Origin: JBQCDV01 sp051960855
GTDB lineage: Bacteria; Actinomycetota; Actinomycetes; JAJZTN01
Length of the DNA stretch: 9,890 nucleotides
Direction of reading: 5' to 3'
Assembly: GCA_051960855.1 (NCBI GenBank)
Contig: JBQCDV010000060.1
Coordinates: forward strand, 1 to 9,890
The notes under the pieces were generated by a model. The model searched no databases. It saw only the letters and a program-made list of their open reading frames with translations, and was not told the origin of the DNA. Each line of letters opens with the position of its first letter. Position 1 is the stretch's first letter. The position numbers were made by a program, and so were the translations under genes. Below are positions 1 to 5,939 of the stretch, piece by piece.

Positions 1-1
1 G

Positions 2-24
2 GTTGGTGCGCACGCTGCACCAAC
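2..24 (+). promoter_or_regulatory. Perfect 8-bp hairpin in the rpsJ upstream region
   Basis: GTTGGTGC (2-9) and GCACCAAC (17-24) are exact reverse complements around a 7-base loop. No T-run follows, so it does not look like a classical intrinsic terminator. It could be the tail end of an upstream transcription unit or the start of the S10-operon leader structure; the upstream gene lies outside the window. The pairing is seen directly; the role is inference. Confidence 0.4.
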
Positions 25-78
25 AGGCGCCGCCTTGCTCGAGCCTTCCGCGTTCCACCACCGCGCGGGTGCGTTGCT

Positions 79-122
79 CCGGTTTCTGACCGGGCGGCGA
101 CACGCCCGACCGCGGGGGTCGG
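79..122 (+). promoter_or_regulatory. Chain of mutually exclusive hairpins in the rpsJ leader
   Basis: Three small hairpins overlap end to end. CCGGT (79-83) pairs with ACCGG (89-93). CGGGCG (91-96) pairs with CGCCCG (103-108). CCGACC (106-111) pairs with GGTCGG (117-122). Each shares bases with its neighbour, so the first and third can form together but the middle one excludes both. Such a layout can act as a switch in a leader RNA, and S10 operons in other bacteria are controlled by leader structures (L4 in Escherichia coli). In DNA this rich in G and C, chance pairings are common. Confidence 0.3.
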
Positions 123-182
123 CCGAGGGCCACGGGCGGGGACATCCGCAGCGGTACGACACGAAGGACGCACACGATCGCC

Positions 183-491
183 ATGGCGGGACAGAAGATC
201 CGCATCCGGCTGAAGGCCTACGACCACGAGGTCATCGACAGCTCGGCTCGCAAGATCGTCGAGACGGTGACGCGCACGGGCGCTCAGGTCGCAGGCCCGG
301 TGCCGCTGCCGACCGAGAAGAACGTCTACTGCGTCATCCGCTCGCCTCACAAGTACAAGGACAGCCGCGAGCACTTCGAGATGCGCACGCACAAGCGCCT
401 CATCGACATCCTCGACCCCACGCCCAAGACGGTCGACTCGCTCATGCGACTCGACCTTCCGGCTGGTGTCGACATCGAGATCAAGCTCTGA
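183..491 (+). CDS. rpsJ: 30S ribosomal protein S10
   Basis: S10 (NusE) sits in the head of the small subunit and also binds NusB in the transcription antitermination complex. The 102-residue product has the full-length family pattern: MAGQKIRIRLKAYDH at the start, PLPTEKNVYCVIRSPHKYKD at 41-60 and an HFEMRTHKRLIDI segment just after. The start fits the family N-terminus exactly. The best Shine-Dalgarno candidate (AAGGA, 164-168) lies an unusually long 14 bases upstream, so initiation may be weak or structure-dependent. It is the first gene of the S10 block and is followed 13 bases later by rplC. Identification is secure. Confidence 0.98.
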   Translation: MAGQKIRIRLKAYDHEVIDSSARKIVETVTRTGAQVAGPVPLPTEKNVYCVIRSPHKYKDSREHFEMRTHKRLIDILDPTPKTVDSLMRLDLPAGVDIEIKL

Positions 492-504
492 GAGACGCCA
501 CATC

Positions 505-1203
505 ATGAGCATCACTTCCACTGCCACGCAGCAGACCGCGGTCGTCCGCGGACTGCTCGGCGAGAAGCTCGGCATGACGCAGGTCTGGGACGACAACAAC
601 CGCCTCGTGCCCGTCACGGTCGTCAAGGCCGGCCCGTGCGTCGTGACGCAGGTCCGCACCCCCGATGCTGACGGCTACGAGGCCGTGCAGTTGGGCTTCG
701 GCGCGATCGACCCTCGCAAGGTGACCAAGCCGCTGGCCGGTCACTTCGCGAAGGCGGGCGTGACCCCACGCCGCCACCTCGTCGAGATCCGCACCGCCGA
801 CGCCGCTGACTACAGCGCCGGCGAGGAGCTGGGTCCCGAGGTGTTCGAGGCCGGCCAGCTCGTCGACGTCGTCGGCACGAGCAAGGGCAAGGGCACCGCC
901 GGTGTCATGAAGCGCCACGGGTTCAAGGGACTGGGCGCCGGTCACGGCACGCAGCGCAAGCACCGCTCACCGGGCTCCATCGGCGGCTGCTCGACCCCTG
1001 GGCGCGTCTTCAAGGGCCTGCGCATGGCTGGCCGCCTCGGTGGCGTCCGGACGACCACCCAGAAGCTCGTCGTCCAGAGCGTCGACACGGAGAAGGGCCT
1101 GCTCCTCATCAAGGGCGCCATTCCTGGTGCGCGCGGCCGTGTCGTCCTGATCCGCAGCGCAGCCAAGGCCGCGCCGGTCGCCGCGAAGGGAGCAGCCCAG
1201 TGA
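505..1203 (+). CDS. rplC: 50S ribosomal protein L3
   Basis: L3 binds 23S rRNA early in assembly and reaches the peptidyl-transferase centre through a long loop. The protein is 232 residues. The N-terminal GLLGEKLGMTQVWDDNNRLV (16-35) and central GTSKGKGTAGVMKRHGF (124-140) are diagnostic, followed by PGSIGGCSTPGRVFKG (156-171). The ATG at 505 is preferred over an in-frame ATG at 466 that would lie inside rpsJ; it still leaves about 14 residues before the usual family start. The Shine-Dalgarno is weak (GAGAG, 490-494), which suggests coupling to rpsJ. The position of the Gln that PrmB methylates in E. coli (Gln150) is Ser163 here, so that modification cannot occur. The stop overlaps the rplD start. 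Confidence 0.97.
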   Translation: MSITSTATQQTAVVRGLLGEKLGMTQVWDDNNRLVPVTVVKAGPCVVTQVRTPDADGYEAVQLGFGAIDPRKVTKPLAGHFAKAGVTPRRHLVEIRTADAADYSAGEELGPEVFEAGQLVDVVGTSKGKGTAGVMKRHGFKGLGAGHGTQRKHRSPGSIGGCSTPGRVFKGLRMAGRLGGVRTTTQKLVVQSVDTEKGLLLIKGAIPGARGRVVLIRSAAKAAPVAAKGAAQ

Positions 1204-1907
1204 CCACCGCCACGACAGAGCGTGCCTCGCTCACCGTCGACGTCACCGATGCCGACGGCAACCGCACCGGGACGGTCGACCTGCCGGCCGAGGTCTTCGG
1301 TGTCCAGGTCAACATCCCGCTGATCCACCAGGTCGTCGTGGCCCAGCTGGCCGCGGCCCGCCAGGGGACCGCTGACACCAAGACGCGTGGCGAGGTCTCC
1401 GGTGGCGGCAAGAAGCCGTACCGCCAGAAGGGCACCGGCCGCGCCCGTCAGGGCTCGACCCGCGCTCCGCAGTTCGCCGGCGGTGGCGTCGTCCACGGAC
1501 CGACGCCGCGCAGCTACGTCCAGCGCACCCCCACGACGATGACGGCTGCCGCCCTCCGCGGTGCCCTGTCTGACCGCGCAGCCAACGGCCGCATCCACGT
1601 GGTGTCCGGCCTCGTCGCCGGCGAGGCGCCCTCGACCAAGGCCGCCGGGGTCGCGCTGGGTCGGCTCAGCGAGCGCCCGCACGTGCTGGTCGTCGCCGAG
1701 CGCTCCGACGAGCTGACGGTGCGCAGCGTGCGCAACCTCGACCGCGTGCACGTCCTCGTGCCCGACCAGCTGAACACCTACGACGTGCTCGTCAGCGACG
1801 ACGTGGTCTTCACCCAGGGTGCCCTCGAGGCGTTCCTGGCAGGCCCGACGACCGGCCGCGGCGCTAAGGCCGTCGCGACCGAGAGCGAGAGCGAGGAGAC
1901 CCGATGA
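1200..1907 (+). CDS. rplD: 50S ribosomal protein L4
   Basis: L4 contacts 23S rRNA domain I and lines the exit-tunnel constriction with L22; in E. coli it also represses its own operon. The 235-residue protein starts with GTG overlapping the rplC stop (GTGA), with AAGGGAG at 1186-1192 seven bases upstream. The tunnel loop is clear: GEVSGGGKKPYRQKGTGRAR (64-83), then GSTRAPQFAGGG (85-96). A short acidic tail (about 225-235) ends the protein. Residues 109-116 read RTPTTMTA, where related actinobacterial L4 proteins, as I recall them, have lysines (RTPKKM). Residues before about 15 are non-conserved. Whether the E. coli mode of L4 feedback exists here is not known. Confidence 0.97.
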   Translation: MTTATTERASLTVDVTDADGNRTGTVDLPAEVFGVQVNIPLIHQVVVAQLAAARQGTADTKTRGEVSGGGKKPYRQKGTGRARQGSTRAPQFAGGGVVHGPTPRSYVQRTPTTMTAAALRGALSDRAANGRIHVVSGLVAGEAPSTKAAGVALGRLSERPHVLVVAERSDELTVRSVRNLDRVHVLVPDQLNTYDVLVSDDVVFTQGALEAFLAGPTTGRGAKAVATESESEETR

Positions 1908-2248
1908 GCACCCCCGCCGAGACCGCTGCCCCCAGCGTCCTCAACGTCGGCAAGGACCCGCGCGACGTCCTGCTCGCGCCGGTTGTCTCCGAGAAGAGCT
2001 ACGGCCTGCTCGACGAGAACAAGTACACGTTCCTCGTCCACCCGGACGCCAACAAGACCGAGATCAAGATCGCGGTCGAGAAGGTCTTCGGCGTCAAGGT
2101 GGTGCGGGGCGGCGTCAACATCATCAACCGGCAGGGCAAGCGCAAGCGCACCCGGTTCGGCTACGGCAAGCGCAAGGACACCAAGCGCGCGATCGTCACT
2201 GTCGCGCCCGGTGACCGCATCGACATCTTCGGCGGACCGGTCTCCTGA
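1904..2248 (+). CDS. rplW: 50S ribosomal protein L23
   Basis: L23 lies at the tunnel exit and is the docking site for trigger factor and the signal recognition particle. The 114-residue product has a 15-20 residue variable N-terminus, then DPRDVLLAPVVSEKSYGLLD and the conserved KVFGVKVVRGGVN and KRKRTRFGYGKRKDTKRA stretches. Start ATG overlaps the rplD stop as ATGA, with GAGGAG at 1893-1898 five bases upstream. The KRKRTRFGYGKRKD basic arm is the part that threads into 23S rRNA in this family. A 36-base spacer separates it from rplB. Confidence 0.97.
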   Translation: MSTPAETAAPSVLNVGKDPRDVLLAPVVSEKSYGLLDENKYTFLVHPDANKTEIKIAVEKVFGVKVVRGGVNIINRQGKRKRTRFGYGKRKDTKRAIVTVAPGDRIDIFGGPVS

Positions 2249-2284
2249 CCCGGGGCCGACGAGAGCGCAAAGGGATTTCACGCA

Positions 2285-3121
2285 ATGGGTATCCGCAAGT
2301 ACAAGCCGACCACGCCCGGTCGGCGCGGCGCGAGCGTCGCGGACTTCGTCGAGGTCACGCGGTCTGAGCCGGAGAAGTCGCTGCTTCGTCCGCTGCACTC
2401 CCGCGGTGGCCGCAACGCGCACGGCCGCGTCACGGTCCGCCACCAGGGTGGCGGTCACAAGCGCGCCTACCGCGTCGTCGACTTCCGTCGCAACGACAAG
2501 GACGGTGTGCCGGCCAAGGTCGCTCACATCGAGTACGACCCCAACCGCACCGCTCGCATCGCGCTGCTGCACTACGCCGACGGCGAGAAGCGCTACATCA
2601 TCGCGCCGCAGCGGCTGAACCAGGGCGACACGGTGGAGAGCGGCGTCGGCGCCGACATCAAGCCCGGCAACAACCTCCCGCTGCGCAACATCCCGGTCGG
2701 CACCGTGGTGCACGCCATCGAGCTGCGTCCCGGCGGCGGCGCCAAGATCGCCCGCTCGGCGGGCTCCAGCGTGCAGCTGGTCGCCAAGGACGGGCCCTAC
2801 GCGCAGTTGCGGATGCCCTCCGGTGAGATCCGAAACGTCGACGTGCGCTGCCGTGCGACCGTCGGCGAGGTCGGCAACGCCGAGCAGTCGAACATCAACT
2901 GGGGCAAGGCCGGCCGCATGCGCTGGAAGGGCAAGCGGCCCACCGTCCGAGGTGTCGCCATGAACCCCGTCGACCACCCGCACGGTGGTGGTGAGGGCAA
3001 GACCTCCGGTGGTCGCCACCCCGTCAACCCCAAGGGCAAGCCCGAGGGACGCACGCGGCGGGCCAACAAGGCCAGCGATGCGCTGATCGTCCGTCGCCGC
3101 AAGGCCAACAAGAAGCGCTAG
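2285..3121 (+). CDS. rplB: 50S ribosomal protein L2
   Basis: L2 is a primary 23S rRNA binder close to the peptidyl-transferase centre and needed for subunit association. The 278-residue length is typical. It opens with MGIRKYKPTTPGRRG, carries SRGGRNAHGRVTVRHQGGGHKR (39-60) of the OB-like RNA-binding domain, and has the signature AMNPVDHPHGGGEGKTSGGR at 225-244. The conserved histidine of that loop (His229 in E. coli) lies within DHPH, 230-233. A strongly basic C-terminus (RRRKANKKR) ends it. AAAGGGA at 2269-2275, nine bases before the ATG, is a good ribosome-binding site. Its stop codon overlaps the rpsS Shine-Dalgarno. Confidence 0.98.
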   Translation: MGIRKYKPTTPGRRGASVADFVEVTRSEPEKSLLRPLHSRGGRNAHGRVTVRHQGGGHKRAYRVVDFRRNDKDGVPAKVAHIEYDPNRTARIALLHYADGEKRYIIAPQRLNQGDTVESGVGADIKPGNNLPLRNIPVGTVVHAIELRPGGGAKIARSAGSSVQLVAKDGPYAQLRMPSGEIRNVDVRCRATVGEVGNAEQSNINWGKAGRMRWKGKRPTVRGVAMNPVDHPHGGGEGKTSGGRHPVNPKGKPEGRTRRANKASDALIVRRRKANKKR

Positions 3122-3132
3122 GAGCAGCCTCG

Positions 3133-3414
3133 ATGCCTCGCAGTCTGAAGAAGGGTCCCTTCGTCGACGACCACCTCATGAAGAAGGTGGACGTGCAGAA
3201 CGACAAGGGGACCAAGAACGTCATCAAGACGTGGTCGCGGCGCTCCATGATCGTTCCGGCCATGCTCGGCCACACGATCGCCGTTCACGATGGGCGCAAG
3301 CACGTGCCCGTCTTCGTGACGGAGGCGATGGTCGGCCACAAGCTCGGCGAGTTCGCGCCGACCCGTACCTTCCGCGGTCACGTGAAGGAAGACCGCAAGG
3401 CCCGTCGCCGTTGA
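3133..3414 (+). CDS. rpsS: 30S ribosomal protein S19
   Basis: S19 binds 16S rRNA in the 30S head with S13 and approaches the A-site tRNA. The 93-residue product is complete: MPRSLKKGPFVDDHLMKKV, then IKTWSRRSMIVPAMLGHTI and the C-terminal MVGHKLGEFAPTRTFRGH motif. AGGAG at 3120-3124 overlaps the rplB stop and is eight bases from the start, so the two genes are probably coupled. The basic tail (KEDRKARRR) is normal for the family. A 33-base spacer with no obvious structure follows. Confidence 0.98.
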   Translation: MPRSLKKGPFVDDHLMKKVDVQNDKGTKNVIKTWSRRSMIVPAMLGHTIAVHDGRKHVPVFVTEAMVGHKLGEFAPTRTFRGHVKEDRKARRR

Positions 3415-3447
3415 CCCGCTGGTAACCACGAAGAGAGCTGACAGCAG

Positions 3448-3867
3448 ATGACCGTCATGGAGCGCAAGCGCGTCACCGCGCGGCGCGAGAGCCTGCTCGG
3501 GGACACCCCGGGCGCCTTCGCCACCGCGCGCAACCTGCGCGTGTCGCCGATGAAGGCCCGCCGAGTGATCGACCTGGTTCGTGGTCTGCCGGCCGACGAG
3601 GCCCTGGCCGTTCTCCGGTTCGCCCCGCAGGCCGCGAGCGAGAGCGTGTACAAGCTCGTCGAGAGCGCCGTCGCCAACGCCACCAACGTTGAGCGGCTGC
3701 CCCGCGAGAGCCTCGTGGTGAGCCAGGCCTTCGTCGATGAGGGACCGACACTCAAGCGGTTCCGTCCGCGCGCACAGGGCCGTGCCTACCGCATTAACAA
3801 GCGCACGAGCCACATCACCGTCGTGGTGACCCCCACCGCGACCTCGTCGAAGGGAAGGACCCGCTAG
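3448..3867 (+). CDS. rplV: 50S ribosomal protein L22
   Basis: L22 spans the large subunit and its beta-hairpin lines the exit tunnel opposite L4, where mutations give macrolide resistance in other bacteria. The protein is 139 residues, longer than the E. coli form because of an N-terminal extension of about 20 residues (MTVMERKRVTARRESLLGDT). The core follows: ARNLRVSPMKARRVIDLVRG. The tunnel hairpin GPTLKRFRPRAQGRAYRIN is intact, with no visible deletion of the resistance-associated segment. The first ATG (3448) is chosen because AGAGAG (3432-3437) is ten bases upstream; the ATG at 3457 has no such site. The stop shares one base with the rpsC start. Confidence 0.96.
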   Translation: MTVMERKRVTARRESLLGDTPGAFATARNLRVSPMKARRVIDLVRGLPADEALAVLRFAPQAASESVYKLVESAVANATNVERLPRESLVVSQAFVDEGPTLKRFRPRAQGRAYRINKRTSHITVVVTPTATSSKGRTR

Positions 3868-4823
3868 TGGGGCAGAAGGTCAACCCGCACGGGTTCCGTC
3901 TCGGCATCACCACGGACTTCAAGAGCCGCTGGTACGCCGACAAGCTGTACAAGGACTACGTCGGCGAGGACGTCGCCATCCGCCGGATGATGAACACCGG
4001 CATGGAGCGCGCCGGCATCTCTAAGGTGGAGATCGAGCGCACCCGCGACCGGGTCCGGGTGGACATCCACACCGCCCGTCCGGGCATCGTGATCGGCCGC
4101 CGCGGCGCCGAGGCCGACCGCATCCGCGGCGACCTCGAGAAGCTGACCGGCAAGCAGGTGCAGCTCAACATCCTCGAGGTTAAGAACCCCGAGACCGACG
4201 CGCAGCTGGTGGCGCAGGGCATTGCCGAGCAGCTGTCGAGCCGTGTCAGCTTCCGCCGCGCGATGCGCAAGGGCATGCAGGCGGCGCTGAAGGCCGGCGC
4301 CAAGGGCATCCGGGTGCAGTGCTCCGGCCGCCTCGGCGGCGCCGAGATGAGCCGCTCGGAGTTCTACCGCGAGGGTCGCGTTCCGCTGCACACGCTGCGC
4401 GCGAACATCGACTACGGCTTCTACGAGGCGCGCACCACGTTCGGCCGCATCGGCGTCAAGGTGTGGATCTACAAGGGTGATGTCATCGGCGGCCGGGTCG
4501 AGCCGGAGGTCGCAGTCCGCCCCGGTCGCGGCACCCGCCCCGCCCGTCCTCGCCGTGCCGAGGCCGCTCGCCGTGACGAGCAGCCCAACCGCGACGACCA
4601 GCCGCGCGAGGAGACCAGCGTGGCCACCGCCGCCGGTGTCGACGCTGCCGCTGTCAACCAGGGACTCGAGTCCGGTGCGACCGGCGCTGTCGCAGGCGAC
4701 GACGCTGCCGCGCTCGGTACTTCGAGCACCACGATCACCTCGGCTGCGCAGCCGAGCGCCGCGGACAAGGTCGAGCCGTCCGAGGCCGGCAGCGCCATCG
4801 CCGATGAGGGCAAGGAGAGCTGA
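3867..4823 (+). CDS. rpsC: 30S ribosomal protein S3, with long acidic tail
   Basis: S3 forms part of the mRNA entry channel with S4 and S5 and has helicase-related activity there. It begins with GTG one base into the rplV stop, with GAAGGA (3854-3859) seven bases upstream. MGQKVNPHGFRLGI opens the protein; a type II KH domain has its GxxG loop at 77-80 (GIVIGRRG, 73-80). The conserved C-terminal domain runs to about residue 210, including QCSGRLGGAEMSRSEFYREG (151-170). The last roughly 108 residues are low-complexity: Arg/Pro-rich at 216-237, then Ala/Ser/Glu/Asp-rich to 318. E. coli S3 has 233 residues, and many actinobacterial S3 proteins have a shorter tail. Codon usage does not change in the tail. 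Confidence 0.97.
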   Translation: MGQKVNPHGFRLGITTDFKSRWYADKLYKDYVGEDVAIRRMMNTGMERAGISKVEIERTRDRVRVDIHTARPGIVIGRRGAEADRIRGDLEKLTGKQVQLNILEVKNPETDAQLVAQGIAEQLSSRVSFRRAMRKGMQAALKAGAKGIRVQCSGRLGGAEMSRSEFYREGRVPLHTLRANIDYGFYEARTTFGRIGVKVWIYKGDVIGGRVEPEVAVRPGRGTRPARPRRAEAARRDEQPNRDDQPREETSVATAAGVDAAAVNQGLESGATGAVAGDDAAALGTSSTTITSAAQPSAADKVEPSEAGSAIADEGKES

Positions 4824-4825
4824 CG

Positions 4826-5245
4826 ATGCTGATTCCTCGCAGGGTCAAGCACCGCAAGCAGCACCACCCGGACCGCTCGGGGGCTGCCAAGGGCGGCACC
4901 AACGTCACCTTCGGCGACTTCGGCATCCAGGCGCTCGAGGCCGCGTACGTGACCAACCGGCAGATCGAGTCGGCCCGTATCGCGATGACCCGTCACATCC
5001 GTCGTGGCGGCAAGGTCTGGATCACGATCTACCCGGACCGGCCCCTGACGAAGAAGCCCGCCGAGACCCGCATGGGTTCCGGCAAGGGCTCGCCGGAGTG
5101 GTGGATCGCCAACGTCAAGCCGGGCCGCGTGATGTTCGAGCTCTCCGGCGTTCCGGAGCCCATCGCGCGCGAGGCGATGCGTCGCGCCATGCACAAGCTC
5201 CCCATGAAGTGCCGGTTCGTCCGGCGCGAGGCAGGTGACAACTGA
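4826..5245 (+). CDS. rplP: 50S ribosomal protein L16
   Basis: L16 sits near the A-site tRNA elbow and is needed for late large-subunit maturation and peptidyl-transferase activity. The 139-residue product shows MLIPRRVKHRKQHH, then FGIQALEAAYVTNRQIESAR, and the loop PAETRMGSGKGSPEWWIANV. The RMGSGKG loop holds the arginine whose E. coli equivalent (Arg81) is hydroxylated; I see no hydroxylase gene here. AAGGAG at 4812-4817, inside the end of rpsC, lies eight bases before the ATG. The gene ends in TGATG, sharing one base with the rpmC start, so L16 and L29 are likely translationally coupled. Confidence 0.98.
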   Translation: MLIPRRVKHRKQHHPDRSGAAKGGTNVTFGDFGIQALEAAYVTNRQIESARIAMTRHIRRGGKVWITIYPDRPLTKKPAETRMGSGKGSPEWWIANVKPGRVMFELSGVPEPIAREAMRRAMHKLPMKCRFVRREAGDN

Positions 5246-5490
5246 TGGCCGTCGGGTCCAAGGACCTCCTTCCCCCCGCGCTGCGGACGATGGAGGACGA
5301 CGAGCTCGTGAGCAAGCTGCGCGAGGCCAAGGAGGAGCTGTTCAACCTGCGCTTCCAGGCCGCGACCGGGCAGCTGGAGAACCACGGCCGGCTGCGCGCG
5401 GTCCGCAAGGACATCGCCCGCATCTACACCGTGATGCGGGAGCGCGAGCTCGGCATCACGACCGTGGAGAAGGGTGAGGGTGCCGCATGA
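5245..5490 (+). CDS. rpmC: 50S ribosomal protein L29
   Basis: L29 is a small helical protein at the tunnel exit next to L23. The 81-residue product contains the family core: LRTMEDDELVSKLREAKEEL, NLRFQAATGQLENHGRLRAV, and RKDIARIYTVMRERELGI. A short N-terminal extension (about 13 residues) and a short Gly/Glu tail flank it. The start shares one base with the rplP stop, with AGGTGA at 5233-5238 upstream. Its own stop overlaps the first possible rpsQ start (ATGA). Confidence 0.96.
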   Translation: MAVGSKDLLPPALRTMEDDELVSKLREAKEELFNLRFQAATGQLENHGRLRAVRKDIARIYTVMRERELGITTVEKGEGAA

Positions 5491-5804
5491 GTGAGACCGG
5501 CGTGACAGGTGGAGACAGCAGCGTGACGACCAGCAGCAGTACCTCGGCGCAGGCCCGCGGGTTCCGCAAGACCCGTGAGGGTCTCGTGGTGAGCGACAAG
5601 ATGGACAAGACCGTCGTCGTCGCCGTCGAGGACCGCGTCAAGCACCCGCTGTACGGCAAGGTGCTCCGCCGCACCAGCAAGCTCAAGGCGCACGACGAGG
5701 CCAACTCGTGCGGCGTCGGCGACCGCGTCCTGCTCATGGAGACGCGTCCGCTGTCGGCCACGAAGCGCTGGCGGGTCGTCGAGATCCTCGAGAAGGCCAA
5801 GTAG
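5487..5804 (+). CDS. rpsQ: 30S ribosomal protein S17
   Basis: S17 is a primary 16S rRNA-binding protein with an OB fold that helps nucleate 30S assembly. The protein from the ATG is 105 residues: a Ser/Thr-rich leader of about 27 residues, then FRKTREGLVVSDKMDKTVVV, the KHPLYGKVLRRTSKLKAHDE segment and GDRVLLMETRPLSATKRWRV. The ATG at 5487 overlaps the rpmC stop as ATGA and has a GGTGAGG (5473-5479) seven bases upstream. An in-frame GTG at 5523 also has a good site (AGGTGGAG, 5507-5514, eight bases away) and would give 93 residues. I keep the upstream start because of the overlap, but the choice is open. It is the last gene of the S10 block. Confidence 0.93.
   Translation: MSETGVTGGDSSVTTSSSTSAQARGFRKTREGLVVSDKMDKTVVVAVEDRVKHPLYGKVLRRTSKLKAHDEANSCGVGDRVLLMETRPLSATKRWRVVEILEKAK
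5507..5514 (+). promoter_or_regulatory. Internal Shine-Dalgarno supporting a second rpsQ start
   Basis: AGGTGGAG lies eight bases before an in-frame GTG at 5523, inside the non-conserved N-terminal leader of S17. Starting there would remove 12 residues that lie outside the conserved fold. It may be the true start, a second start, or a chance purine run. Confidence 0.35.
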
Positions 5805-5806
5805 TC

Positions 5807-5833
5807 CCGCGCGGTCGCACCCGACCGGCGCGG
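5807..5833 (+). terminator. GC-rich hairpin after rpsQ, possible terminator or attenuator
   Basis: Two bases after the rpsQ stop, CCGCGC (5807-5812) plus GGTCG (5813-5817) pair with CGACC (5822-5826) plus GCGCGG (5828-5833). This gives an 11-bp stem with one bulged G (5827) and a CACC loop. No T-run follows. Actinobacterial terminators often lack one, so it could end or attenuate S10-block transcription, or protect a 3' end after processing. It marks the S10/spc boundary. Confidence 0.45.
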
Positions 5834-5839
5834 CTGCCC

Positions 5840-5854
5840 GAGGCACTCTGCCTC
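5840..5854 (+). repeat. Small hairpin in the rpsQ-rplN gap
   Basis: GAGGCA (5840-5845) and TGCCTC (5849-5854) pair perfectly around a CTC loop, seven bases after the larger hairpin. Two stems in a row strengthen the idea of a processing or termination region. On its own a 6-bp stem is weak evidence. Confidence 0.3.
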
Positions 5855-5880
5855 TCTGCACTTATCCCACTGTTCCGCAA

Positions 5881-5939
5881 GGCTCCAGGCCGGACCAGCT
5901 TTGGCCGGCCAGGAGAACCAGCAGACAACCTTTGGAGTC
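5881..5939 (+). promoter_or_regulatory. Possible SD-sequestering fold ahead of rplN
   Basis: GGCTCCA (5881-5887) can pair with TGGAGTC (5933-5939): six Watson-Crick pairs and one G-U. The second strand contains the rplN Shine-Dalgarno GGAG (5934-5937). Directly inside it, GGCCGG (5888-5893) pairs with CCGGCC (5905-5910). CCA (5895-5897) also pairs with TGG (5902-5904), leaving one bulged A and a GCTT loop. The helices could stack and hide the start of rplN, the first spc gene. AGGAG at 5911-5915 could compete for CTCC. The pairings are seen; control by a ligand or protein is inference. Confidence 0.4.

Noticed and set aside
121..131. GGCC-GAG-GGCC mini-hairpin in the rpsJ leader
   Set aside because: Only 4 bp and expected often by chance at this GC content.
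35..508. 157-residue plus-strand frame covering the leader and rpsJ
   Set aside because: Arg/His/Pro/Gly-rich out-of-frame translation over rpsJ; the real S10 frame starts at 183.
942..1751. 269-residue minus-strand frame across rplC and rplD
   Set aside because: Same composition artefact; no ribosome-binding site or family resemblance, and both sense genes are certain.
1778..3019. 413-residue open frame on the minus strand opposite rplD, rplW and rplB
   Set aside because: In GC-rich coding DNA the antisense frame is often open. The translation is Val/Asp/Arg/Leu-rich without a recognisable domain, and it spans three well-identified genes.
5855..5887. Possible -10 element (TTATCC-like) in the rpsQ-rplN gap
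   Set aside because: No matching -35 at proper spacing and a poor fit to the actinobacterial TANNNT pattern, so not listed as a promoter.
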